From Planctomycetales bacterium (GTDB lineage Bacteria; Planctomycetota; Planctomycetia; Isosphaerales; Isosphaeraceae), in assembly GCA_027449865.1 (NCBI GenBank), contig DAIDKV010000179.1, positions 1-59,917 on the forward strand: a stretch of DNA of 59,917 nucleotides. Reading direction: 5' to 3'. Below are positions 26,745-35,591 of the stretch, in pieces. The translations under genes and the position numbers were made by a program. The notes under the pieces were generated by a model, which had not been told where the DNA came from, ran no database searches, and saw only the letters and a list, made by a program, of their open reading frames with translations. Numbering within the stretch: the stretch's first letter is position 1; each line of letters starts with the position of its first letter.

Positions 26745-26976
26745 ATGATAGACACATCCAACGGACAACGGCTCTGCGTCTCGGCCTTACCTGACGCGGC
26801 GCCTTACATCGACCTTCCCTTGAGTCAGGTTGAAGAGGTCTGCAGGCGACTCGATCGAGCGGGGATCTCCTACTGGGGCCATCTCGATCGATGATGAGCC
26901 CGAGACGACGACCATCAACTTCAGCCGATATATAGACGCGGCGCGGATCCAGGCGGCCCTGGACGACATCCCTTGA
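26745..26976 (+). pseudogene. Small conserved protein split by a one-base frameshift
   Basis: The first part reads MIDTSNGQRLCVSALPDA-APYIDLPLSQVEEVCRRLDR-AGISYWG and then hits a stop at 26892-26894. In the next frame, directly from 26878, the text continues sensibly as AISIDDEPETTTINFSRYID and on to a stop at 26974-26976. From memory, a family of about 70-90-residue planctomycete proteins shows the same order: Val-rich start, 'GPYI', 'RYWVDE', then 'AISxDGGPE' and a C-terminal helix. So one base seems to be missing in the 'tactggggcc' stretch. It is either a real pseudogene or a sequencing error. A start at 26736 is equally possible. The HEPN-like gene follows 7 bases later. Confidence 0.6.
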
Positions 26977-26983
26977 AGGCGAG

Positions 26984-27658
26984 GTGCTGGTCGTGTCGCT
27001 CGGCGTCGAGATCCAGGACCTCTCGAATCGGATTCAGGCCGATCTGATGGCGGCGCATGACGACTATCACCACACGAGACTGAGCTGGCGCCTCTTGAGG
27101 GCGCAAGCCAGGCGTGGCATCCGCTTCACCGTCAGGAACCTGATAACGGGGACGACCGTGAACGAGAAGCTGTTGATGGACCTGTCGGGGCATTACGAGT
27201 CCATCCTCCTCGCCGAGTCCGTCTTCCAGCACTTCATCGCCCTCTTCGAGGACTTCGTCTTCGAGTTCCTCCGCCTCTGGCTCGCGGCCCATCCCGCCGG
27301 CATCCCCAACAAGGAGCGGAAACCCGTCGACCTGGCGACGGTCATAGACGCCCCCGATCGCGAGGCCATCCTCCGGGCCGTCATTGATCGGGAGCTGAAC
27401 GCCCTCAAATACGAGCGGCCGACGGCCTGGTTCCGCTACATCAACGACCGCGTCAAGCTCGGCGTCCCGACCGACGAGCAGCTCGAGCGGTTCGCCGAGG
27501 CGAAGGCGACCCGCGACATCCTGGCCCACAACCGGGGCGTCGTGAACCCGATGGCCCAGGCGCCGCGGCGTGAGGGGACGCTGGGCAAAATCAGCCTGAG
27601 CCCGATCGCCGCGGCGTTGCGTGCCCAGGCCGAGGAAGATCCGACGGACGCGGTCTGA
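26984..27658 (+). CDS. HEPN-like helical protein
   Basis: The 224-residue product is nearly all alpha-helical. It contains SVFQHFIALFEDFVFEFLRL, WFRYINDRVKLG and RDILAHNRG, where Arg177 and His182 give the R-x(4)-H motif of HEPN domains, which are RNases in many toxin and defence systems. The start is probably GTG at 26984 (a second GTG is at 26993). It is 7 bases downstream of the frameshifted small gene and presumably co-transcribed. After the HN motif the C-terminal 40 residues do not match any pattern I know. The toxin role is inference; no antitoxin such as MNT is adjacent. Confidence 0.68.
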   Translation: MLVVSLGVEIQDLSNRIQADLMAAHDDYHHTRLSWRLLRAQARRGIRFTVRNLITGTTVNEKLLMDLSGHYESILLAESVFQHFIALFEDFVFEFLRLWLAAHPAGIPNKERKPVDLATVIDAPDREAILRAVIDRELNALKYERPTAWFRYINDRVKLGVPTDEQLERFAEAKATRDILAHNRGVVNPMAQAPRREGTLGKISLSPIAAALRAQAEEDPTDAV

Positions 27659-28019
27659 GGGACAGAAAACGAGAGCCGAGGCAGGCTGATCCGTGATCGC
27701 GGTGCGCGCCGAGCCAGCGTGGAGACCGCACGAGGCCACGCGGACGACGAATCCGCTTGGTCAAGAGGCCGAAATAACGGCCACCTGCCCGGTGCAATCA
27801 TGGGTGTCCCGCAAAAGTTGCAACGACAACGCAAGCCTCTCGGATACGGAAGGATGCGGCACTGTGGATCCCGCACGCGAGGAGCAGACAGACACTCCGA
27901 CTCCTCGGGCCGTACCTGTCACCATTGCCCATCCACGCCCGTCCGATTATCCTGGCACGATCTCGATCCGCGGGGGTCGTGCTTTGATTTCGGGATCGAT
28001 CACGGGGGGGGAGCGGCGG
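27659..28019. other. Gene-free gap upstream of aminotransferase gene
   Basis: No convincing gene, tRNA or repeat is seen in these 361 bases. Open frames exist on both strands but their translations lack protein-like composition or recognisable motifs. The last bases (GGGGGGGGAGCGGCGG) serve as the ribosome binding site of the next gene. Confidence 0.5.
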
Positions 28020-28895
28020 ATGCAGGTTCTGGCATGCCTCAATGGAGAGACGATGCCCGTCGAGCAGGCGCGCGTCCCCGTCTGGGATCGCGGCTTCCTC
28101 TTCGGCGACGCGGTCTACGAGGTCTGCCGGATCTACGCGGGCCGGTGCTGGCTCGAAGACGCCCACTTTGCCCGACTCCGCCGGAGCCTCGCCGAGCTGG
28201 AGTTCCCGCCCGTCGACATCGACCGCCTCATCGATCGTGTCCACCAGACCATCGCCGCATCGGGCGTCGGCGAGGGAACGGTCTACATGCAGATCACGCG
28301 AGGGGTCGCGCCCCGGGCGCACGCCTACCCCGACCCTCCCGTCGAACCGACCGAGCTGATCGTCGTCCGGCCTTATGACGATTCGGCCACCGCCCGACTC
28401 CGAGAGTCAGGCGCCCGGCTGCTCAGCCATCCCGACCTGCGCTGGAAACGGTGCGACATCAAGACCACCAACCTTCTCGGCAACTGCATCGCGACCGAAG
28501 CCGCCCACCGCGCCGGCTGCCATGAGGCTGTCCTCATCGACGCCGACGGATATGTCACCGAGTCGACGCATACCTCGCTCCTCTGGGTGCGCGGCGGTCG
28601 GATCGAGGGAACGCCCGAAGGCCCCGAGATCCTTCCCGGGACGACCCGGCAACTGGTCCTCCGGCTGATCGAGCCGCTGGAAATCCCGTTCGCCGAAACA
28701 AGGGTGACGCTCGACGAACTGGCCGCGGCCGACGAGGTGATTCTGGTCGGGACGACCACGGAGGTTGTCCCCGTTGTCCGTGTGGACGATCGGAGAATTG
28801 CCGCGGGGAGCCCCGGACCGGTCGCCGGTCGACTCTGGGAAGCTTATCGCCGGGCGGTCGAGGGCTGGCTAGCCGGCCGCCCCTCCCTCGCCTGA
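28020..28895 (+). CDS. Aminotransferase class IV (D-amino acid/branched-chain type)
   Basis: The 291-residue product has the fold-type IV PLP enzyme pattern. WDRGFLFGDAVYEV lies at residues 22-35, the PLP-binding Lys148 in KRCDIKTTNLLGN, Glu near residue 182 in VTESTHTSLLWV, and a C-terminal PLP-phosphate loop (EVILVGTTTEVVPV). The sequence is closest in style to D-alanine aminotransferase, but ilvE- or pabC-like specificity cannot be excluded. The ATG at 28020 is preceded by a strong GGGGGGAG site. The frame remains open to 27693, but the family starts here. The glycosyltransferase-like gene follows after 30 bases on the same strand. Confidence 0.9.
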   Translation: MQVLACLNGETMPVEQARVPVWDRGFLFGDAVYEVCRIYAGRCWLEDAHFARLRRSLAELEFPPVDIDRLIDRVHQTIAASGVGEGTVYMQITRGVAPRAHAYPDPPVEPTELIVVRPYDDSATARLRESGARLLSHPDLRWKRCDIKTTNLLGNCIATEAAHRAGCHEAVLIDADGYVTESTHTSLLWVRGGRIEGTPEGPEILPGTTRQLVLRLIEPLEIPFAETRVTLDELAAADEVILVGTTTEVVPVVRVDDRRIAAGSPGPVAGRLWEAYRRAVEGWLAGRPSLA

Positions 28896-28925
28896 CAAGC
28901 CCGATCGCCGGCTCCTGGAGCGTTC

Positions 28926-30158
28926 ATGGCCACCAGCGAGGAATTCGACGATCCCTTTCTCCGCCATTTCCGGCGCGAGCCGATGCCCGGGGCCGGCGTC
29001 CGGGTTCTCCTGCTCACCGACCTGCCCGACGACCGCGCCTCGACAATCCTCGAACCCGCGATCGAGGCCCTCGAATCCGAGGGGCGGACTGTTGAGACTC
29101 GGCTGATCTCGATCGAGGGCCAGGCCCTCGACCAGGCCATCCGGATCGGCCTGGAGGGCGCGCATCTCCCGCTGGTCCTCGTCGTGACAGCCGACGAGCC
29201 GGTCACCGCGGCCCATGTCAAGCCTCTCCTCGAAGCCATCGACCACTGTGACCACGTGATCGGCCGAAGGCCGGGACACAAGCTCGCCCGATGGCTGGCG
29301 ACCTGGCCGCGCCGGGCTGTCTTCGCCGTCCCGCTTCGCGACGTCCACTCGCCCTGCCGACTCCACCGGCTGGAGAAACTGGCAGCCATCCCGCTGCAAT
29401 CGTCCACGGCCATGGTCGACCTGGAGATCCTCGCCAAGGCGACATTCTTCGGCCACCTGATTGACGAGGTCGATATCCCCGCCCTCGCGGCCCGGCCCAG
29501 AACGCGAGGGCGATGGGCCGACCTCCGCCGATTGCTCCGCGAGCCCAACTTCCAGCAGACGTCAGGTCCACTTGAAGTAGCGGAGAGCCAGGACGAAGGT
29601 GACGACCGCCCAGGCGCCGAGGATCGCCAGCGCGGGGGCCACCTCGACCAGCCCGGCGCCCTCGAGGATCACCCGGCGCAGGGCGCCGGCGGTCTGAGTC
29701 AGCGGGAGGGCCTGGATGAACGGCTGGGCCGAGTCGGGGAAGCGATCGGTCGCGAAGAAGACGCCCGAGAACAGCCACTGCGGGAGCATCACCAGGTTCA
29801 TCAGCCCGCTGACAGCCTCAGTGGTACTGGTCCGGCAGGCGACCAGCAGGCCGATCCCGGCGAAGGCCAGCGCCCCGGCCACGTCGACCAGAATCACCAG
29901 CCCCAGATTCCCTCGGATCGGCATGCCGAACATCAGCGTGCCGAGGAGCAGGAGCACGGTGAGGTCGGGGACCAGGAACGTCAGTCGGGCGCCCAGCAGG
30001 GCCAGCAGGAAATCCCGACGGGGCATCGGCGTGGCGACGAACCGCTTCAGCAGCTTGCCGATCCGCAGATTCACCAGCAGGAAGCCAAGTCCCCAGAGCC
30101 CGCCACCCATTGTGTTGACCGCGATCAGGCCGGGAATCAGGAAGTCGATGTAACGTGA
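28926..30158 (+). CDS. Glycosyltransferase-like protein with run-on C-terminus
   Basis: The first about 212 residues look like a real protein with a GT-A-like alpha/beta pattern: VRVLLLTDLPDDRASTILEP, IEALESEGRTVETRLI, PLVLVVTADEPVTAAHVKPL, HVIGRRPG and a membrane-proximal region ARWLATWPRRAVFAVPL. GGAG precedes the ATG by 6 bases. At 29562 the frame enters the antisense of the convergent ABC permease and meets no stop until 30156-30158, adding about 198 residues of low-complexity Gln/Asp/Gly/Arg-rich text that mirrors the permease. The functional part probably ends near 29565; the annotated end is only where the frame stops. A lost stop codon is likely. Confidence 0.65.
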   Translation: MATSEEFDDPFLRHFRREPMPGAGVRVLLLTDLPDDRASTILEPAIEALESEGRTVETRLISIEGQALDQAIRIGLEGAHLPLVLVVTADEPVTAAHVKPLLEAIDHCDHVIGRRPGHKLARWLATWPRRAVFAVPLRDVHSPCRLHRLEKLAAIPLQSSTAMVDLEILAKATFFGHLIDEVDIPALAARPRTRGRWADLRRLLREPNFQQTSGPLEVAESQDEGDDRPGAEDRQRGGHLDQPGALEDHPAQGAGGLSQREGLDERLGRVGEAIGREEDAREQPLREHHQVHQPADSLSGTGPAGDQQADPGEGQRPGHVDQNHQPQIPSDRHAEHQRAEEQEHGEVGDQERQSGAQQGQQEIPTGHRRGDEPLQQLADPQIHQQEAKSPEPATHCVDRDQAGNQEVDVT

Positions 30159-30650
30159 GCCCCGCTCCTGGACCGGAAGGTTCGACGTCACGACCGGATC
30201 CTTCCGTCCCCGCGCACGCTGGAGAATCTCGTCAACCGTCTGGCGAGCGGCGGCCGCCTCGGGCCGGGTCGGATCGTAGCGGTAGACGATCGACTCCGAC
30301 CCTTTCGGCTCGATCACCAGCGGCGTCTTGCCCGTGTTCAGCCGCTTGATCGCCTCGGCCTCCGGTGCCCGCCGGAGCAGGACCTCGGGGACATCCTTCC
30401 GCAACCCGCTCACCCGGTCGCGGGCCAGAGCCTCGTTGTGCGCCCCTAACGCCGAATCCACCCACGAGGCGCCCGGCCCCTCGACCAGGTCGATCGAAAT
30501 CGGCTCGGCCTCCCGGTTCTGAAACGCGGTCCCCAGCACGATCGCCAGGAGTGTCGGGAAGCCGTAGACCCAGAAAATCCGAGCCGGCTGCCGGTAAAAG
30601 TCGCGCATCCGCGTCGCGTAAAGCTGAAAGAGCGGTGAGTTCTGAAGCAT
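29562..30650 (-). CDS. ABC-2 type transporter permease
   Basis: The 362-residue product has one N-terminal helix (FWVYGFPTLLAIVLGTAF), a large extracytoplasmic loop (residues 45-170), and five C-terminal helices with the ABC-2 stretch GLMNLVMLPQWLFSGVFFAT near residue 300, as in drug and lipid exporters of the DrrB/YhhJ type. The start at 30650 (MLQNSPLFQLYATRMRDFYR) begins at the conserved cytoplasmic amphipathic helix; the frame is open to 30800 without matching features. The ATPase gene lies upstream on the same strand, separated by 160 bases that contain a small inverted repeat element. Its 3' half is overlapped by the run-on frame of the convergent gene. Confidence 0.9.
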   Translation of the reverse strand: MLQNSPLFQLYATRMRDFYRQPARIFWVYGFPTLLAIVLGTAFQNREAEPISIDLVEGPGASWVDSALGAHNEALARDRVSGLRKDVPEVLLRRAPEAEAIKRLNTGKTPLVIEPKGSESIVYRYDPTRPEAAAARQTVDEILQRARGRKDPVVTSNLPVQERGSRYIDFLIPGLIAVNTMGGGLWGLGFLLVNLRIGKLLKRFVATPMPRRDFLLALLGARLTFLVPDLTVLLLLGTLMFGMPIRGNLGLVILVDVAGALAFAGIGLLVACRTSTTEAVSGLMNLVMLPQWLFSGVFFATDRFPDSAQPFIQALPLTQTAGALRRVILEGAGLVEVAPALAILGAWAVVTFVLALRYFKWT

Positions 30651-30734
30651 GTTCGGTCCGTGGGGTGGGTCGGTTCGGCGGCCTCGGGTCCTCGCCCCTC
30701 CATCGGCCATCCCGAGTCTTTCCTGTTCGTTGTC

Positions 30735-30806
30735 CTCGATTCTCGATTCTTCACTTTTTCCAGTTGCCTGTTCCACAGTGACCATCAAACGAAGAATCAA
30801 GATTCC
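30735..30806. repeat. Short inverted element with CTCGATT/GAATC arms
   Basis: The left arm CTCGATTCTCGATTCTTC (30735-30752) and right arm CGAAGAATCAAGATTCC (30790-30806) are imperfect inverted copies of a 7-8-base unit. The right arm ends four bases from the TAG stop of the ABC ATPase gene. It has the same build as the heptamer elements elsewhere in the window. It lies between the ATPase and permease genes and could reduce or process the joint transcript. Confidence 0.6.
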
Positions 30807-30810
30807 GGTC

Positions 30811-31806
30811 CTATCCTCGCCGGCGCCGGCCTCTCCGGGGCGCGGGGGCTCTCTCGCCGGTTTCGTCGTCGCGAAGATGCCGGCCCGTCAGCGAGACAAA
30901 GACATCCTCCAGGCTGACGTGGCGCGTGGTGAGGCGGGCCATCGGTCGGCCGATCCGGTCGAGGGCGTCGAGCAGCGCGGGGATCGCCCGGTGGGGCTCG
31001 GCCACGGTCAGCGAGTAGCCGTCGGCCTCGTCTCGGACCGCCAGGACCGAGTCCAGGCCGGCGAAGTCAGAGCCTGGCGGTGGCGGACCCTCGCCCGCCA
31101 GTGCAAACTCGACGACGTGTTCCCCGCCGAGCCGGGCGATCAGCTCGGCCGGCGAGCCGATTGCGATCACCTTGCCCCGGTCGACGATCGCGACCCGATC
31201 GCAGAGCCGCTCGGCCTCGTCCATGTAGTGCGTGGTCAGAACGACGGTCCGTCCCCGTTCGCCAAGCCCACGGATCAGGTCCCAGAGTTGCCGGCGTGAC
31301 TGCGGATCGAGGCCCGTCGTCGGCTCGTCGAGGAAGAGGATTTCCGGGTCACCCACCATCGAGAGCGCCACGGCGAGGCGCTGCTGCTGCCCGCCGGAGA
31401 GCTGCTCGATGAAGGCGTTGGCCTTTGACTCGAGCGCCACCCGGCCGATCACGTCCTCGGGATCAAGACCTTCCCGGTAAAAGCTTCGGAACGTCCGGAC
31501 GATCTCGCGGACGGTCTCCTTGTCCGGCAACCGGGTCTCCTGGAGGGTCACGCCGATTCGCTCGCGGATCGCCTTTTCGTCGGCCGACCAGCGGAGGCCC
31601 AGAACCTCGACCTCGCCCGAGGTCGGCTCATTGAGTCCTTCCAGGATCTCGACCGTCGTGGTCTTCCCCGCGCCATTGGGACCGAGCAGCCCGAAGCACT
31701 CGCCGCGGCCGATCTCCAGATCGATCCCGTCGACCGCCGTCACTGGACCGCTTCGTCCCCGGTACACCTTTCGCAGACCGCTCACTCGGATCGCCGGATC
31801 GGGCAT
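30811..31806 (-). CDS. ABC transporter ATP-binding protein (DrrA/CcmA type)
   Basis: The 331-residue product has Walker A GPNGAGKTTT at about residues 40-49, signature LSGGQQQRL near 140 and Walker B FLDEPTTGLDPQSRRQ near 160, followed by the switch His in TTHYMDEAERL. A C-terminal region of about 90 residues (GGEHVVEFALAGEGPPPPGS ... SLEDVFVSLTGRHLRDDE) is the usual extension of daunorubicin-resistance-type ATPases. It pairs with the permease at 29562-30650. The start MPDPAIRVSGLRKVY is standard. The AT-rich 31807-31851 gap separates it from glgC. Confidence 0.95.
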   Translation of the reverse strand: MPDPAIRVSGLRKVYRGRSGPVTAVDGIDLEIGRGECFGLLGPNGAGKTTTVEILEGLNEPTSGEVEVLGLRWSADEKAIRERIGVTLQETRLPDKETVREIVRTFRSFYREGLDPEDVIGRVALESKANAFIEQLSGGQQQRLAVALSMVGDPEILFLDEPTTGLDPQSRRQLWDLIRGLGERGRTVVLTTHYMDEAERLCDRVAIVDRGKVIAIGSPAELIARLGGEHVVEFALAGEGPPPPGSDFAGLDSVLAVRDEADGYSLTVAEPHRAIPALLDALDRIGRPMARLTTRHVSLEDVFVSLTGRHLRDDETGERAPAPRRGRRRRG

Positions 31807-31851
31807 TTTTATCCTGGGATTGATACTTAAAAATAGGTCATGGGTGACTAT

Positions 31852-33141
31852 TCAGATCTGGGTTCCGTCCTCGATAACGATCCCCTTGTGGGTCACCACG
31901 ATGCCGTCCCGGATCACGTGGGTCGGCGTTTCCTCGGTGTGGTCGTGGCCGGCCTGGTTGATGATTCGGACGTCGCGCCCGATTCGGACGTTCTTGTCGA
32001 TGATCGCGCGCTCGATCACCGAGTTCGCGCCGATCCCCAGCGGCGGGGGGCCCGAAGAATCCAGCGAGAACTGGCCGGAGGGATTCTCCAGAAAGTCGAT
32101 CCCCATGATGTACGAGTCGCGAATCGTCACATTCTCGCCGATCCGTGCCCGAACGCCGATGACCGAATTCTCGATCACCGAGCCAGGAGAGATCACCGAT
32201 CCATCGCAAATCAGGCTATTGCGTACCGTCGCGCCCAGGATTCGGGAGCAGGGAAGAAACCTCGGCCGGGTGAAGATGGGGCCATCCTCGTGGCTGAAGT
32301 CGAAGGGCGGCTCGTCGCGGGTCAGCTCGATGTTTGCCTTGTGGAAGGCGCCCACCGTGCCGATGTCCTCCCAGTAGCCGTCGAACAGGTGCGCCTGCAC
32401 GCGGTGGTTGCGAATCGTCTGGGGCAGAAGCTCGTGGCCGAAGTCGGCCGATTCGCTGGAGTTCAACAGGTCGACCAGCGTCGATCGGTTGAACAGGTAG
32501 ATGCCCATGCTCGCCAGATAGGGGCGGCCGGTGGCGTTCAGGCCCAGCCGCTGGAGCCAGTTTGGATCGGTGCGAACCCGGTCGAGCTTCTCGCGTGTCT
32601 TGGGCTTCTCCTCGAAATCGACCACCTGGCCGTCGGCCCGGATCACCATGATCCCGCACGCCTTCGCCTCGGCCTCGGCCACCGGCAGGGCGGCGATGGT
32701 CACCGCGGCGTGATTCTCGCTATGGGTCCGGATCATCTCGCGGAAGTCCATCCGGTAGAGCTGATCGCCCGAGAGAATCAGCACCAGGTCGTGATTCCCC
32801 TCGGTAAAATAGGGGATATTCCGCCGGACGGCGTCGGCCGTCCCCTGATACCACGACTCATTCTCCATGGTCTGCTGCGCGGCCAGGATCTCGACAAACC
32901 CACCGCCGTAGGGGTCGAACTTGTAGGTGTTGTAGATGTGCCGGTGCAGACTGACCGAGTTGAACTGGGTCAGGACGAAAATCCGGTTCAGACCGGAATG
33001 AATACAGTTCGAGACCGGAATATCGATCAGGCGGTACTTGCCGGCAATCGGGACCGCCGGCTTGCTCCGCGACTTGGTCAGTGGGTACAGCCGGGTACCG
33101 CGGCCTCCCCCCAGAATCAGCGAGATCACCCGCGACGGCAT
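31852..33141 (-). CDS. glgC: Glucose-1-phosphate adenylyltransferase (ADP-glucose synthase)
   Basis: The 429-residue product makes ADP-glucose from glucose-1-phosphate and ATP, the committed step of bacterial glycogen synthesis. It has the pyrophosphorylase loop GGGRGTRLYPLT, SKPAVPIAGKYRLIDIP, the GTADAVRRN motif, FEEKPK, and a C-terminal left-handed beta-helix with hexapeptide repeats (SVIENSVIGVRARIGENVTI). The start at 33141 (MPSRVISLILGGG) is chosen because family members begin just before the loop; the frame is open to 33198. No other glycogen gene is adjacent. Confidence 0.96.
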   Translation of the reverse strand: MPSRVISLILGGGRGTRLYPLTKSRSKPAVPIAGKYRLIDIPVSNCIHSGLNRIFVLTQFNSVSLHRHIYNTYKFDPYGGGFVEILAAQQTMENESWYQGTADAVRRNIPYFTEGNHDLVLILSGDQLYRMDFREMIRTHSENHAAVTIAALPVAEAEAKACGIMVIRADGQVVDFEEKPKTREKLDRVRTDPNWLQRLGLNATGRPYLASMGIYLFNRSTLVDLLNSSESADFGHELLPQTIRNHRVQAHLFDGYWEDIGTVGAFHKANIELTRDEPPFDFSHEDGPIFTRPRFLPCSRILGATVRNSLICDGSVISPGSVIENSVIGVRARIGENVTIRDSYIMGIDFLENPSGQFSLDSSGPPPLGIGANSVIERAIIDKNVRIGRDVRIINQAGHDHTEETPTHVIRDGIVVTHKGIVIEDGTQI

Positions 33142-33265
33142 CGCTCCCAACCTTTCCAGATCGCGGCCGGAAACGGCCGGCAGCGTCCCTTCTCTCACCT
33201 CCCGCCGACGGGTCGCGTCGCCCCTCGCGTCCGCGCCCCCGACCGGCGGAAACCCTCTCTCTCGG

Positions 33266-33505
33266 GTGGTCAGTGGTCAGTGATCGGTGGTCAGTGTTCA
33301 GTCGCTGATTCTCCCGTCGGGTCGGGATCATCTTCCAAAGGAGTCGATGGAGGAAGGAGTTCCTGCTCCCGATCCGGATGATCCTGGTCTAACGCTGAGA
33401 CCATTGCCGACTGGAGCCGACTCCTCCAGGAATTCGGCTGGATCTTTCGGAAAGCACACGCTGGCTGGTCATTCACTGAAAACTGAAAACCGAAAACCGA
33501 AAACC
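33266..33505. repeat. Composite intergenic element with GTGGTCA and GAAAACY arms
   Basis: The left arm has five heptamers of GTGGTCA and variants at 33266-33300. The right arm has four heptamers GAAAACT/GAAAACC at 33478-33505. Between them is a diverged REP-like palindrome (GACTGGAGCCGACTCCTCC, near 33410). The right arm touches the TAG stop (33505-33507) of the minus-strand 108-residue gene. Same architecture as 12933-13278. Confidence 0.75.
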
Positions 33506-33831
33506 TACCACCCCCGAACCATGTTCGACTCGATGACCCTTCGCGCTCCGTCCAGATCGGTCCCGGTCGACTGCATGTACAGCCGGACGGCGTGCAACTT
33601 GTCTCCCTGCGCCTTCGCCAGGCAATCCCGGGCCGTCTGGCAGACATCGCCATCGGTCCCCGAAATCCCCAGCAAATTCTTGGAAATCACCCAGGCGTCC
33701 CTCGGACGGTGGCTCACCCGGACGACTTCCTCGCTCGGGTAATGTTCCGCCGCAAAGCTCCGCGCCCCCGACTCGTCGTCAACGCACGCAATCATGATAT
33801 GCGACGTCGTCTCGACCTCGTACAGTGGCAT
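33505..33831 (-). CDS. Small conserved protein of unknown function
   Basis: The 108-residue product is soluble and mixed alpha/beta (MPLYEVETTSHIMIACVDDE, FAAEHYPSEEVVRVSHRPRD, CQTARDCLAKAQGDKLHAVR, GARRVIESNMVRGW). No catalytic motif or membrane segment is visible. Composition and codon use are those of the neighbours, so it looks like a real gene. It lies divergently from leuC. The stop codon TAG abuts a heptamer repeat arm. Function not recognised. Confidence 0.68.
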   Translation of the reverse strand: MPLYEVETTSHIMIACVDDESGARSFAAEHYPSEEVVRVSHRPRDAWVISKNLLGISGTDGDVCQTARDCLAKAQGDKLHAVRLYMQSTGTDLDGARRVIESNMVRGW

Positions 33832-34143
33832 GGCCGGCTCCTTTCGAAAGAGATGGGATGGTGCCAGGCACGGGGCGACCAGCGCATATTACGGTGCGTT
33901 GGCGAGGCCCCGATTGCTGGATCGTAACCGTCGCGATGGCCGCGGTCAAACGTGGCGACGAATCGGCTCGGGGACCAGGCGAAGCGGATGGCCTTGTCCG
34001 CGGGTCGAGTGGGTGCGACAATCGGGAGAGGTCGACCCGGGGCGGGCTGGTGGTGCGAGCCGGCCGTGGACCGGTCGGCGCCCTCTACCCGTTGCCGCGC
34101 GGTGATCGCGGGGTCGCAGCCGCATCCGAGGTCGATCGAGAAC
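33832..34143. other. Divergent intergenic region before leuC
   Basis: These 312 bases separate the 108-residue gene from leuC and should hold promoters for both. I could not identify convincing -35/-10 pairs. I found no T-box, leader peptide with Leu codons or attenuator hairpin. A frame in phase with leuC is open back to 33952, but its translation is Arg/Gly-rich and unlike LeuC. Confidence 0.45.
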
Positions 34144-35544
34144 ATGCCTCAGACACTCTTCCAGAAGGTTTGGGACCGACACGTCATCCGGGCCGCCGAG
34201 GGCGCCACGCTCCTCTTTATTGATCGGCACCTGATCCACGAGGTCACGAGTCCACAGGCGTTTGACGGACTTCGGCTCGCCGGACGGAAGGTCCGACGGC
34301 CGGAATTGACGTATGCGACGGTCGATCATAACGTCCCGACCGAGAATCAGCTCGACATCCGCGACCCGCTCTCACGTCGGCAGGTGGAGGTCCTCCGGGC
34401 GAACTGCCGGGAGTTCGGCGTCTCGCTGCTGGATATTCAGAGCGGACGGCAAGGGATCGTCCACGTGATCGGCCCCGAGCTTGGCCTGACCCTCCCCGGC
34501 CTGACAATCGTCTGTGGCGACAGCCACACCAGCACCCACGGCGCCTTCGGGGCGCTGGCCTTCGGAATCGGGACCAGCGAGGTTGAACACGTCCTCGCCA
34601 CCCAGACCCTCTGGCAGGGCGCCCGTCCGAAATCGCTTGGGATTGAGGTCACCGGAACGCTCGGATCGGGGCTCGAACCCAAGGACATCATCCTCGCGAT
34701 CATCCGCAAAATAGGGACAGGCGGTGCCACCGGCCAGGTGATCGAGTATTACGGGCCGGCCATCGAGGCCCTCTCGATGGAAGGCCGGATGACCATCTGC
34801 AACATGTCGATCGAGGCCGGCGCCCGCGCCGGGATGATCGCGCCCGACGACGTCACCTTTGATTACATCGCCCGCGGATCTCGCCCCTACGCCCCGAAGG
34901 GCGCAACGCTCGACGCGGCCATCCGCGACTGGAAGACCCTCCGCACCGACGACTCCTCGGCCTTCGATCGCCGAATCACGATCGATGCCGGCTCGCTCGT
35001 CCCACAGGTCACCTGGGGAACGACCCCAGCAATGACGGTCGACATCACGGGCGTCGTCCCCAATCCCGAAGATGTACCATTCGCCAGCCCCGACGACGCC
35101 CGGCGCGCCCTCGAATACATGGGCCTCACACCCGGGACACCCGTCGAGCAAATCCCGGTCGATCTCGTCTTCATCGGGTCGTGCACAAACGGCCGGATCG
35201 AGGACCTGCGCACCGCGGCGAGCATCTTCCGCGGCCGAAAGACCGCCCCCGGCGTCCGCGCCATGATCGTCCCCGGCAGCGAGCAGGTCCGGATGCAGGC
35301 CGAGGCCGAAGGGCTCGACAGAATCTTCACCCAGGCCGGCGCCGAATGGCGACAGTCCGGGTGCAGCATGTGCCTCGGGATGAACCCCGACAAGCTCACG
35401 CCAAAACAGCGATCGGCCAGCACCAGCAACCGGAACTTCGAGGGACGTCAAGGCCCCGGCGGCCGAACGCACCTGGTCAGCCCGGCCATGGCCGCCGCCG
35501 CCGCCGTCACCGGCCACTTTACCGACGTTCGCCACCTGGTCTAA
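34144..35544 (+). CDS. leuC: 3-isopropylmalate dehydratase large subunit
   Basis: The 466-residue product isomerises 2-isopropylmalate to 3-isopropylmalate with LeuD in leucine synthesis. The three [4Fe-4S] ligands are visible at about Cys347 (IGSCTNGR), Cys407 and Cys410 ([10 protein letters not shown]). Aconitase-family motifs [29 protein letters not shown] and [10 protein letters not shown] are present. The start at 34144 ([13 protein letters not shown]) matches the family exactly. leuD follows after 47 bases. The enzyme is cytoplasmic and oxygen-sensitive through its cluster. Confidence 0.97.
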   Translation: MPQTLFQKVWDRHVIRAAEGATLLFIDRHLIHEVTSPQAFDGLRLAGRKVRRPELTYATVDHNVPTENQLDIRDPLSRRQVEVLRANCREFGVSLLDIQSGRQGIVHVIGPELGLTLPGLTIVCGDSHTSTHGAFGALAFGIGTSEVEHVLATQTLWQGARPKSLGIEVTGTLGSGLEPKDIILAIIRKIGTGGATGQVIEYYGPAIEALSMEGRMTICNMSIEAGARAGMIAPDDVTFDYIARGSRPYAPKGATLDAAIRDWKTLRTDDSSAFDRRITIDAGSLVPQVTWGTTPAMTVDITGVVPNPEDVPFASPDDARRALEYMGLTPGTPVEQIPVDLVFIGSCTNGRIEDLRTAASIFRGRKTAPGVRAMIVPGSEQVRMQAEAEGLDRIFTQAGAEWRQSGCSMCLGMNPDKLTPKQRSASTSNRNFEGRQGPGGRTHLVSPAMAAAAAVTGHFTDVRHLV

Positions 35545-35591
35545 TCAGGCGGAAAATCGCTTCCAATTCTCAGATTCCAGATTTAAAAAAA

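Noticed and set aside
26984-27658. Classical HEPN-MNT toxin-antitoxin pair
   Set aside because: No MNT nucleotidyltransferase gene is adjacent; the upstream small gene belongs to an unrelated family.
33832-34143. T-box or leucine attenuator before leuC
   Set aside because: No Leu-rich leader peptide, specifier loop or terminator hairpin could be found.
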